Below, in pieces: positions 35,327-42,783 of a DNA stretch of 64,000 nt; positions within the stretch are counted from its first letter, which is position 1; every line of letters begins with the position of its first letter. The stretch covers positions 744,001-808,000 of the forward strand of contig NZ_CP053435.1 in assembly GCF_013127955.1 (NCBI RefSeq). The letters are read 5' to 3'. The notes beneath the pieces are model-generated. The model was not told where the DNA came from, made no database searches, and saw only the letters and a program-made list of their open reading frames with translations. Made by a program: the position numbers and the translations under genes. This DNA comes from Spirosoma taeanense (lineage in GTDB: Bacteria; Bacteroidota; Bacteroidia; Cytophagales; Spirosomataceae).

Positions 35327-38300
35327 ACTGGCAGGCATCGGTTAACCCGGTCTGTTCGACTAAATAGTGCATATTTACGCCTTCCCAAACAGTTTTTGCC
35401 TTACAGCGACGTTCCTGTCTGATAGTGTCATCAGATGCATACAAAGACCAATAATAGTATGCCCGACCAAGAGAATAATGGTCGTTGATTTGATTGTACA
35501 ATCGAATAGCTACTTCATATAGCTTGTCACCTCCGCCACTATCCGACTGGCGAAAAGCCACATCGCCTAGACTCTTCAGGCAGTTGGCCTTACCTAACAG
35601 ATCACCAACCTGCTCATAGAGCGGCTGAGCCTGCTCATAGTAAGTGATGGCCCTGGCATTGTCCGACTGGAGAAAAGCCACATCGCCTAGACTCTTCAGG
35701 CAGTTGGCCTTACCTAACAGATCACCAACCTGCTCATAGAGCGGCTGAGCCTGCTCATAGTAAGTGATGGCCCTGGCATTGTCCGACTGGCGAAAAGCCA
35801 CATCGCCTAGACTCTTCAGGCAGTTGGCCTTACCTAACAGATCACCAACCTGCTCATAGAGCGGCTGAGCCTGCTCATAGTAAGTGATGGCCCTGGCATT
35901 GTCCGACTGGAGAAAAGCCACATCGCCTAGACTCTTCAGGCAGTTGGCCTTACCTAACAGATCACCAACCTGCTCATAGAGCGGCTGAGCCTGCTCATAG
36001 TAAGTGATGGCCCTGGCATTGTCCGACTGGAGAAAAGCCACATCGCCTAGACTCTTCAGGCAGTTGGCCTTACCTAACAGATCACCAACCTGCTCATAGA
36101 GCGGCTGAGCCTGCTCATAGTAAGTGATGGCCCTGGCATTGTCCGACTGGCGAAAAGCCACATCGCCTAGACTACGCAGGCAGTTGGCCTTACCTAACAG
36201 ATCACCAACCTGCTCATAGAGCGGCTGAGCCTGCTCATAGTAAGTGATGGCCCTGGCATTGTCCGACTGGCGAAAAGCCACATCGCCTAGACTCTTCAGG
36301 CAGTTGGCCTTACCTAACAGATCACCAACCTGCTCATAGAGCGGCTGAGCCTGCTCATAGTAAGTGATGGCCCTGGCATTGTCCGACTGGCGAAAAGCCA
36401 CATCGCCTAGACTCTTCAGGCAGTTGGCCTTACCTAACAGATCACCAACCTGCTCATAGAGCGGCTGAGCCTGCTCATAGTAAGTGATGGCCCTGGCATT
36501 GTCCGACTGGAGAAAAGCCACATCGCCTAGACTCTTCAGGCAGTTGGCCTTACCTAACAGATCACCAACCTGCTCATAGAGCGGCTGAGCCTGCTCATAG
36601 TAAGTGATGGCCCTGGCATTGTCCGACTGGCGAAAAGCCACATCGCCTAGACTCTTCAGGCAGTTGGCCTTACCTAACAGATCACCAACCTGCTCATAGA
36701 GCGGCTGAGCCTGCTCATAGTAAGTGATGGCCCTGGCATTGTCCGACTGGCGAAAAGCCACATCGCCTAGACTACGCAGGCAGTTGGCCTTACCTAACAG
36801 ATCACCAACCTGCTCATAGAGCGGCTGAGCCTGCTCATAGTAAGTGATGGCCCTGGCATTGTCCGACTGGAGAAAAGCCACACCGCCTAGACTACGCAGG
36901 CAGTTGGCCTGTAATTGTTGCCACTGGTTCGTTTTTGTTATTTGAGCTGCTTTTGTTAAAAAGTTGGTTAGATATAGACCACTGAAGGAAGAAAAAAGTG
37001 TAAGGTCGGTTAAGGCATCAATCAACCATTCGGTGTAATCGCACTTACTGAAAATTTGGTTCAGGTTAAGCCATTCGGCCTGAACTCTTGTAAACGCTCC
37101 CTCCTGAAAACTGACTTGTCGGCCGCTTTCGGCGGCTATATTCACTATTTTTCGCACGGTTGGCTCTAACCAAAGCGGGTCAGGAGAAAATTTTCGGTTA
37201 ATCACTTCGCGGATGGGAGCCAGCACCCGCACCCGACCTATACTGTCTTCTTCAGCCAGCACTACGCGCAACAGGGCGTTCAGGTCGTCTTCATAATCTG
37301 GGAAAGCAGATTCCCAATCGGCCCGCTGAATACCGTCGGGTAACCAGCACAACGCTTTAAACAGTTCGCGCCCAGTATCGCTCAGTCGAGGACTATCGAA
37401 TGATAACAATATGGATACTTCAAGATTTAAATCTTTATTGGCGGGATCTAATTTAAGGAGATCGGTTTTACGTTGTTCCCATTTCTGTTCAAGCGCAGCT
37501 AATCTCTGTTCATCTTTAGCGCGTTCGGCTAAAAGGGTTACGGCTAGCGGCAGATAGTCCACGGCGCGGAGCAGACGCGGCAGTGCTGGATCATTAGCGA
37601 AGACCTCACCCGTTAGATTTAGAAACAGGGCTCTGGACTGTTCCTCTGTCAGGGCGGGTACGGTTATCGAGTCCCAGCCGATGCGGGTGCCGGGAATAGC
37701 TTTCCCCCGGTAGGTGACTACCAGTCGAAGATTGGTCAGACTTTTAAGCCGCCCCAGTATACTTTCAAAAACTGGTCCGAACCGTTCCCAGGGCGTTTCG
37801 GCATTGTCGAACACTAGGAGCGTCGGTTGTTCCACGAGAAAATGCTCGACCTGTTGCTGGGGCGACAGATCGCGGCTGGGTTGCAAACCAAGCGTGTCGA
37901 GGGTTTGCGACCAGAGCAAATCAGACGTTGTTACAGCCTCGCAACGCACAAAATACCGTTGTTCGCCGAATTGGATAGCGGTTTTACGGTGATACAATAC
38001 ATTCAGTATTGTGTTGCTTTTGCCAATGCCCGCGCCCCCCAATAAGCCTATTGGTTTGTTTCCAGGCCGTACGAGCTTATCTACTACCGTTTCAATGAGT
38101 TCACCTCGACCAATATTATCGGGCACAGCTGGTAAGTTCTTGGGGATGGGTGGAACAACCGGCAGTTGGTAAGCCAAGCGTTCCAGAAACGGCGTAAGAT
38201 CGCTGTAGTCAGCACCATAACTGATAAGTTGGATATTGTAACCCAACGTCTGATGCTCTTCCCGAAGCTTATCCAGTTCGGATTGGCGTACCACGCGAAA

Positions 38301-39011
38301 TACCTGAGTTGCTGAAAGGTGCGCCCGCGACCAGGTGAGAAGTCGACTGAAATTAGGGTCTTTTGTGCTGTCTCCAAAGCCAATAAAGATCACGTTATAG
38401 CGACTGAATAGGGATTTTTCGGCAAAGAGCGCGAACTCCTGTTCCAGCAATTCGTCGTAGGAGCGTTTGCCAAGAATAATCGAATTCGGATCGCGAAAGT
38501 GACCATGCAGGTGTAAAATAGCTTGTTCCTGGCCGTTTAAGAAACGATGGAGTTTGGCTGTGTCGCGCCATGAAATACCAGGCAAGCCGGTAATGTCCTC
38601 AAACAGTCGGTCGTAATTTGTAGTAGCAATGGGCACCTTAAGCTTTTCCAGCGCTCGGATCAAACGCTGGTCTTCAGGCGACAATCCCGCAAAAACAACC
38701 TCCAGCCATCTTTCCATGAGGTTATTTTTAATAAGGTATTGCTGAACTTCGTCGCCAATTGCCAGCAATTCATCGAGTGAAGCTGATGATGTAGCATCGA
38801 ACGTGCGGCAGGATTCACTTATCTCGTTGATATCCTGGGCATGACTACAACAAAAATCAATACCATGCTTCAAAAGCAGCGACCAACTACGGATAAGTTT
38901 GTTGCTACAGGCAACACTAGCCGAGACCCCCGTACCTGCAATTACGATGGCTTCGCCTTTTTGGAGAACCTGAAGTAAATCGTCGATGGACTGAGCAGTA
39001 GACGTAGACAT
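35325..39011 (-). CDS. SIR2-STAND(NB-ARC)-TPR protein, putative NLR-like anti-phage sensor
   Basis: This 1228-residue cytoplasmic protein has three parts. Residues 1-280 are a SIR2-type domain: AGTGVS at 25-30, TTNYD at 130-134 with Asn132, HLHG at 167-170 with His169, and GFGDSTKDPN. These are the NAD-binding and catalytic motifs of SIR2 NADases. Residues about 300-540 are an NB-ARC ATPase: Walker A GGAGIGKS at 325-332, Walker B LLVFDNAE with Asp402, TYRG with Arg435, and LPLA near 487; a winged-helix region follows. Residues about 700-1157 are TPRs. By family knowledge, such proteins oligomerise on sensing phage and the SIR2 domain depletes NAD. The start was set at the Met at 39011, because a longer version would run into the terminator and the next gene. 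Confidence 0.88.
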   Translation of the reverse strand: MSTSTAQSIDDLLQVLQKGEAIVIAGTGVSASVACSNKLIRSWSLLLKHGIDFCCSHAQDINEISESCRTFDATSSASLDELLAIGDEVQQYLIKNNLMERWLEVVFAGLSPEDQRLIRALEKLKVPIATTNYDRLFEDITGLPGISWRDTAKLHRFLNGQEQAILHLHGHFRDPNSIILGKRSYDELLEQEFALFAEKSLFSRYNVIFIGFGDSTKDPNFSRLLTWSRAHLSATQVFRVVRQSELDKLREEHQTLGYNIQLISYGADYSDLTPFLERLAYQLPVVPPIPKNLPAVPDNIGRGELIETVVDKLVRPGNKPIGLLGGAGIGKSNTILNVLYHRKTAIQFGEQRYFVRCEAVTTSDLLWSQTLDTLGLQPSRDLSPQQQVEHFLVEQPTLLVFDNAETPWERFGPVFESILGRLKSLTNLRLVVTYRGKAIPGTRIGWDSITVPALTEEQSRALFLNLTGEVFANDPALPRLLRAVDYLPLAVTLLAERAKDEQRLAALEQKWEQRKTDLLKLDPANKDLNLEVSILLSFDSPRLSDTGRELFKALCWLPDGIQRADWESAFPDYEDDLNALLRVVLAEEDSIGRVRVLAPIREVINRKFSPDPLWLEPTVRKIVNIAAESGRQVSFQEGAFTRVQAEWLNLNQIFSKCDYTEWLIDALTDLTLFSSFSGLYLTNFLTKAAQITKTNQWQQLQANCLRSLGGVAFLQSDNARAITYYEQAQPLYEQVGDLLGKANCLRSLGDVAFRQSDNARAITYYEQAQPLYEQVGDLLGKANCLKSLGDVAFRQSDNARAITYYEQAQPLYEQVGDLLGKANCLKSLGDVAFLQSDNARAITYYEQAQPLYEQVGDLLGKANCLKSLGDVAFRQSDNARAITYYEQAQPLYEQVGDLLGKANCLKSLGDVAFRQSDNARAITYYEQAQPLYEQVGDLLGKANCLRSLGDVAFRQSDNARAITYYEQAQPLYEQVGDLLGKANCLKSLGDVAFLQSDNARAITYYEQAQPLYEQVGDLLGKANCLKSLGDVAFLQSDNARAITYYEQAQPLYEQVGDLLGKANCLKSLGDVAFRQSDNARAITYYEQAQPLYEQVGDLLGKANCLKSLGDVAFLQSDNARAITYYEQAQPLYEQVGDLLGKANCLKSLGDVAFRQSDSGGGDKLYEVAIRLYNQINDHYSLGRAYYYWSLYASDDTIRQERRCKAKTVWEGVNMHYLVEQTGLTDACQ
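35542..36910 (-). repeat. 120-bp tandem repeat array encoding TPR units
   Basis: About 11.4 copies of an exact 120-bp period lie inside the SIR2-STAND-TPR gene. Each encodes a 40-residue TPR unit (key residues SLGDVAF, ARAITYYEQAQ, PLYEQVGDLLGKAN). Copies differ at only a few bases: one alternates Leu and Arg (CTC/CGC) after GDVAF, another pair of bases alternates Lys and Arg before SLG, and the outermost copy reads GGV in place of GDV. Such uniformity shows recent expansion or gene conversion. Confidence 0.97.
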
Positions 39012-39074
39012 TCGGTGTGGAAAGAGTTGATTGTAAAAATGAGCAGATACCTCCACTAAAACAAGCTCAATTAA

Positions 39075-39088
39075 CTCCTGTGCAGGAG
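39075..39088. promoter_or_regulatory. 14-bp palindrome upstream of the SIR2-STAND-TPR gene
   Basis: CTCCTGTGCAGGAG has perfect 6-bp arms. It lies 64-77 bases upstream of the minus-strand start at 39011, in the space shared with the second hairpin copy. It could be a regulator site or simply a small hairpin. Confidence 0.35.
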
Positions 39089-39101
39089 GTATTAAGTGCA
39101 G

Positions 39102-39135
39102 AAAAGCCCGATTGATTATTAGCAGTCGGGCTTTT
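39102..39135. repeat. Copy 2 of the lpdA-type terminator hairpin
   Basis: This matches the hairpin at about 35289-35322 over 34 bases with three differences, all in the loop-proximal part. It lies 36 bases before the M28 peptidase start, where no plus-strand gene precedes it. It fits a duplicated boundary better than a working terminator for a plus-strand gene. Confidence 0.7.
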
Positions 39136-39170
39136 CTGTATCTTGCTGTCTTAACGAATACAACCCAATC

Positions 39171-40535
39171 ATGAAAAAAACGCTTACTCTTCTGCTCATG
39201 CTGCTCGTTGGTTATTGCCGCGCGCAGAACGCCGACTCGGTCACGATCCGAAAAATCTATAACGAAGCCCTGTCGAATGGTCAATCGTACGAGTGGTTAC
39301 GTCACCTCACTAAGCAGATCGGCCCTCGGCTAAGCGGCTCGACTGGTGCGCAGAAAGCCGTCGACTGGACGAAGCAGCTCATGGAGCAGCAGGGGTTCGA
39401 CCGCGTATTTCTGCAGGACGTAATGGTGCCCCACTGGGTACGCGGGGCAAAGGAAGAAGCCTATATCCGCAACGGTAAGCAAAAGACGACGGTGCCAATC
39501 GCGGCACTCGGCGGTTCGGTAGCTACGGGGCCGAAAGGCGTTGAAGCGGGCGTCGTGGAGGTTAAAAGTTTTACCGAACTACGAGCACTCGGTGCCGACA
39601 AGGTGAAGGGCAAAATTGTGTTCTTCAACCGCCCGATGGACCCGACCAAGATCAATACCTTCGAAGCCTATGGCGGGGCCGTTGAGCAACGGGCCAATGG
39701 GGCAACCGAGGCCGCCAAGCTGGGTGCAATTGGCGCGATTGTACGCTCGATGACCAATGTGCACGACGATAATCCACACACAGGCAGCATGCGCTACGGT
39801 ACGGGCGTACCGCTGATTCCGACGGCGGCCATCAGCACCAACGGGGCCGATCTGCTCAGTAAGTCGCTCAGCGAGAATCCGAACCTGACATTCTACTTCA
39901 AACAGAATTCCGAGACCCTGCCCGACGCGAAATCCTATAACGTAGTCGGCGAAATTCGGGGTAGCGAGAAACCCGACGAAATCATCGTGGTAGGCGGCCA
40001 CCTCGATTCCTGGGACTTATCAGAGGGGGCGCACGACGACGGGTCGGGCTGCGTTCAGTCGATCGAAGTGTTACGTATTCTGAAGTCGTTAGGAATAAAA
40101 CCCAAGCGTACGATCCGGGCGGTGATGTTCATGAACGAGGAAAATGGTCTGCGGGGTGGGGTACAATATGCCGATCTGGCAAAGAAAAACAACGAGAAAC
40201 ACATTGCGGCCGTCGAGTCAGACAACGGCGGATTCACTCCGCGCGGCTTTGGCATCGTCGGTACGCCCGACCAGCGGGCGAAGGCGATTGCCTGGAAACC
40301 CTTACTGGCTCCGTATGGCCTGACCGAAATTGGACCGGGTGGCGGGGGCGCTGACATTGGGCCGTTGGCAACACTTGGTACGGTCCTGTTTGGCTTCAAA
40401 CCCGACACGCAGCGGTATTTTGATTACCACCACACAGCCGTTGATCGCTTCGAGGCTGTCAGCCAGCGCGAACTCGAACTCGGCGCAGCTTCGATGGCGG
40501 CTCTGGTGTATCTCCTCGATCAGCACGGCCTGTAG
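39171..40535 (+). CDS. Secreted M28-family metallopeptidase, carboxypeptidase Q-like
   Basis: This 454-residue exported peptidase has a signal peptide (MKKTLTLLLMLLVGYCRAQ). A PA-domain-like insert lies at about 110-240. The di-zinc catalytic domain shows GGHLDSWDLSEGAHDDGSG (His and Asp ligands), MNEENGLRGG (catalytic and ligand Glu pair), ESDNGG and the late ligand His in DYHHTAVD. It should remove amino acids or dipeptides from peptides in the periplasm or outside the cell. A near -7 sequence (TATCTTGC) lies at 39139-39146. If the SIR2-STAND-TPR gene were removed, this gene would follow lpdA directly. Confidence 0.9.
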   Translation: MKKTLTLLLMLLVGYCRAQNADSVTIRKIYNEALSNGQSYEWLRHLTKQIGPRLSGSTGAQKAVDWTKQLMEQQGFDRVFLQDVMVPHWVRGAKEEAYIRNGKQKTTVPIAALGGSVATGPKGVEAGVVEVKSFTELRALGADKVKGKIVFFNRPMDPTKINTFEAYGGAVEQRANGATEAAKLGAIGAIVRSMTNVHDDNPHTGSMRYGTGVPLIPTAAISTNGADLLSKSLSENPNLTFYFKQNSETLPDAKSYNVVGEIRGSEKPDEIIVVGGHLDSWDLSEGAHDDGSGCVQSIEVLRILKSLGIKPKRTIRAVMFMNEENGLRGGVQYADLAKKNNEKHIAAVESDNGGFTPRGFGIVGTPDQRAKAIAWKPLLAPYGLTEIGPGGGGADIGPLATLGTVLFGFKPDTQRYFDYHHTAVDRFEAVSQRELELGAASMAALVYLLDQHGL

Positions 40536-40558
40536 CAATCTTAACGAGTTCCGTCCTG

Positions 40559-40592
40559 AAGCCCGGTTGCGCCAACGTAACCGGGCTTTTGT
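40559..40592 (+). terminator. Terminator after the M28 peptidase gene
   Basis: A perfect 10-bp stem (AAGCCCGGTT at 40559-40568 with its complement at 40579-40588) is followed by TTGTTTG. It lies 24 bases after the stop codon. Confidence 0.82.
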
Positions 40593-40607
40593 TTGCCCGT
40601 AAATTCT

Positions 40608-40627
40608 AAAGTTGCATATGCAACTTT
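40608..40627. promoter_or_regulatory. 20-bp perfect palindrome, likely MarR-family operator
   Basis: The core TTGCATATGCAA is extended to a perfect 20-bp palindrome centred between 40617 and 40618. It ends 19 bases before the start codon of the MarR gene. MarR dimers bind palindromes of this size, so autoregulation of the operon is the natural reading. Confidence 0.75.
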
Positions 40628-40646
40628 TTCTGATTAAGCTTGCCGC

Positions 40647-41111
40647 ATGAACGAGCAGAGCTATTGCATAGCGGGGCGGTTACGGATGCTGGCGCGTGTG
40701 CTGACGGGACGTTATACCGATGCCTTCACAGCTGAGGGCGTTACGTTTGCGCAGGCCGGACTACTGATGCGCATTTTTGCGCAGCCGGGTATTCGGCAGA
40801 CCCAGCTCTCGAAGCAGTTGCAGATTGAAAAATCCGCCATGAGTCGGGACGTACAACTGCTTCACAGAAACGGCTGGCTGACCGATAATCTCCGGCAGGG
40901 CTTGTTTCTGACCGAAAGCGGCTCGCAGCTCGCCAAACGATGCCATAAAATCTGGAAAGTTCTGAACGCGCGGATTCACGACGAACTAGGGCAGGAGGCT
41001 ATTGACGCGCTGACGCTGTTCTCAGCTAACGTATTAACGCCTAAAAATCAAACACCAACTCCCAATGACAACTCAATTGTTAATCCAGCTCTGGCAAACG
41101 AACCAGAATAG
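40647..41111 (+). CDS. MarR-family transcriptional regulator
   Basis: This 154-residue winged-helix regulator shows the expected order of helices. The recognition region is TQLSKQLQIEKSAMSRDVQLLHRNGWL, and the wing is DNLRQGLFLTESG. It has no extra domain. It is the first gene of a four-gene run whose members overlap or nearly touch (the next gene starts 47 bases before this one ends). A perfect palindrome just upstream is its probable operator. The ligand is unknown; the co-transcribed DinB, hot-dog and hydrolase genes suggest a response to a small reactive or lipophilic compound. Confidence 0.88.
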   Translation: MNEQSYCIAGRLRMLARVLTGRYTDAFTAEGVTFAQAGLLMRIFAQPGIRQTQLSKQLQIEKSAMSRDVQLLHRNGWLTDNLRQGLFLTESGSQLAKRCHKIWKVLNARIHDELGQEAIDALTLFSANVLTPKNQTPTPNDNSIVNPALANEPE

Positions 41112-41547
41112 CGTACTGGGTCCGATTCGCAAACTCAGTCCTGATAATTACCGGAATCGATTAATGCCTACTACGGCGTCGGCGGGGTTTATTGCGCTGC
41201 ACACGGCCGAGGCTATGCACCGCTTTGCTCAGATGATTTTCAATCGGGAGCCGACGATTCTGCTGCAAGCGACGGGTGGCGTAATGGACGAAGGTAATCT
41301 ACTGGATCTGCCCACAGTGCTGCAGACTGTAAACGAAAGTTTTGCGATGGTTGAGGAACAGATTCGGCAAACCACCGACGAGCAGTGGGCCGAGCCGGTA
41401 GCCTCGCCCTTCGGCGAAGCGTCGCGCATGCAGGTACTGGCGTTCCTGATGCATCATAATTCCTACCATGCCGGACAGATTGCGCAGGCTATAAAAAAAG
41501 GGCGTGTGTTCGTCCGGAATGTGGCGGCTTCGGGAACCATCGCATGA
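41065..41547 (+). CDS. DinB-family four-helix protein
   Basis: This 160-residue protein has the DinB/YfiT fold with the metal-binding His set: LHTAEAMH near residue 46 and HHNSYHAGQI near residue 135. Members include thiol transferases (bacillithiol- or mycothiol-dependent) and many uncharacterised proteins. The start at 41065 lies inside the MarR gene in another frame, and the end overlaps the next gene by four bases (ATGA). This means tight translational coupling. It probably carries out detoxification together with its operon partners, which is an inference from context. Confidence 0.83.
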   Translation: MTTQLLIQLWQTNQNSVLGPIRKLSPDNYRNRLMPTTASAGFIALHTAEAMHRFAQMIFNREPTILLQATGGVMDEGNLLDLPTVLQTVNESFAMVEEQIRQTTDEQWAEPVASPFGEASRMQVLAFLMHHNSYHAGQIAQAIKKGRVFVRNVAASGTIA

Positions 41548-42074
41548 AGCCGATCTTTCTGCGAACCAAACGCCGGGAGTCGTTCCAGACATGGCGCTTT
41601 CGGACGCTGATGAACTGGTACCCCATGTTTTTCGGAACGGGCGGTAAGATTCTGTTCTGGTCGGCCGATTCGCGGGAGGTGCATCTCTGCCTGCGTCGGA
41701 GTATCTGGACGTACAACTACGTCGGGACCATTTTTGGTGGTAGCCTCTTCTCGGCGGCAGATCCATTCTATATGCTCATGCTCCTGCGGATTTTTGGTAA
41801 TAACTACGTTGTCTGGGACAAAGCCGCCAGCATTCGGTTTCGCAAACCGGGCCGCCAAACGCTTTACATGCGCTATGAATTGACCGACGAGCAGATTGAC
41901 GACATTCGCCGGGACGTAGCCACTAACGGGCAGACCGAGCGGAGCTTTAGGTTGCAGTGGTTAGATAAAGACGGGACGGTTTACGCCGAGATTGAGCGGC
42001 TATGCTACGTGGCCGACAAACAGCATTACGAACAGCGCAAAGGCGACCGGCAGCGGTCGCGGTTTCAACGCTAA
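41544..42074 (+). CDS. DUF4442 hot-dog-fold thioesterase-like protein
   Basis: This 176-residue protein has the DUF4442 signature YVGTIFGGSLFSAADPF, the equivalent of the catalytic helix region in hot-dog thioesterases, and the basic segment KAASIRFRKPG. Related proteins act on acyl-CoA or similar thioesters, but this branch has no assigned substrate. Translation is coupled to the DinB gene by an ATGA overlap, and the hydrolase gene follows after six bases. It is cytoplasmic. Confidence 0.8.
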   Translation: MKPIFLRTKRRESFQTWRFRTLMNWYPMFFGTGGKILFWSADSREVHLCLRRSIWTYNYVGTIFGGSLFSAADPFYMLMLLRIFGNNYVVWDKAASIRFRKPGRQTLYMRYELTDEQIDDIRRDVATNGQTERSFRLQWLDKDGTVYAEIERLCYVADKQHYEQRKGDRQRSRFQR

Positions 42075-42080
42075 CAGCTT

Positions 42081-42743
42081 ATGACCGAACACCACCTTAC
42101 CGTTCAGCGGACGGCCCGTTATTACACCCTTGGGGAACTGACCGACCAGACCACGCACGTCTGGTTTTGTCTGCACGGGTTTGGCCAACTGGCGCAGTTT
42201 TTCGGTCAGAAATTCGCAAGTCTGATTGATGAACAGACGCTGGTTGTAGTGCCGGAAGGCTTGTCGCGGTTATACCTGAACGGCGAGTACCAGCGCGTGG
42301 GCGCTTCGTGGATTACCCGCGAAGACCGGCAGCACGAAATCAGCGACTTCGTGGCATATCTGAATGCACTGTACGATCGGGTTCTGACGGGACGCGATCC
42401 CAAAACGCTGCACTTTACGGTGCTGGGCTTCTCGCAGGGGGCGTCTACGGCCTGTCGCTGGCTGAATGCCGAGCACATCAAGGTCGACCGACTGATTCTC
42501 TGGGCGGGTTATTTTCCGAGTGGCTTTGGTGATATGATCAGTCCGGATCAATTAATGCCGCTGGACATGCATTACGTGTATGGTCGGCAGGACGAATTTA
42601 TCCGCCAGATGCCCGATGCCGAAGGTTACCTCCGCCGGATGCAGGAGGAAGTGCCAACGCTTAAACTAACGGTCTTTGACGGTGGTCATCGGGTCGAGCC
42701 GAAGGTACTGACGCGGCTAATTGGCCGGGAAAAGCCGGAATAA
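42081..42743 (+). CDS. Alpha/beta hydrolase, carboxylesterase/phospholipase-like
   Basis: This 220-residue serine hydrolase has the oxyanion-hole segment CLHGFGQ and the nucleophile elbow LGFSQGAST (Ser near residue 117). The acid in VYGRQDEF and the His in FDGGHRVEP complete the triad. It resembles cytosolic esterases of the YpfH/carboxylesterase 2 group. It is the last gene of the MarR operon. Combined with a thioesterase-like and a DinB protein, it may help to break down or detoxify an ester; this is inference. Confidence 0.84.
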   Translation: MTEHHLTVQRTARYYTLGELTDQTTHVWFCLHGFGQLAQFFGQKFASLIDEQTLVVVPEGLSRLYLNGEYQRVGASWITREDRQHEISDFVAYLNALYDRVLTGRDPKTLHFTVLGFSQGASTACRWLNAEHIKVDRLILWAGYFPSGFGDMISPDQLMPLDMHYVYGRQDEFIRQMPDAEGYLRRMQEEVPTLKLTVFDGGHRVEPKVLTRLIGREKPE

Positions 42744-42783
42744 ATATCCACCGTAGCACCTGTTTTGGCTATCTTACGGCCAA

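Noticed and set aside
35542-36910. CRISPR array or non-coding satellite
   Set aside because: The 120-bp period has no unique spacers and stays in one open reading frame encoding TPR units.
39012-39284. A longer start for the SIR2-STAND-TPR gene
   Set aside because: The extra 91 residues would cross the second hairpin and overlap the first 114 bases of the M28 peptidase gene, and they show no family similarity. The Met at 39011 directly precedes the SIR2 domain.
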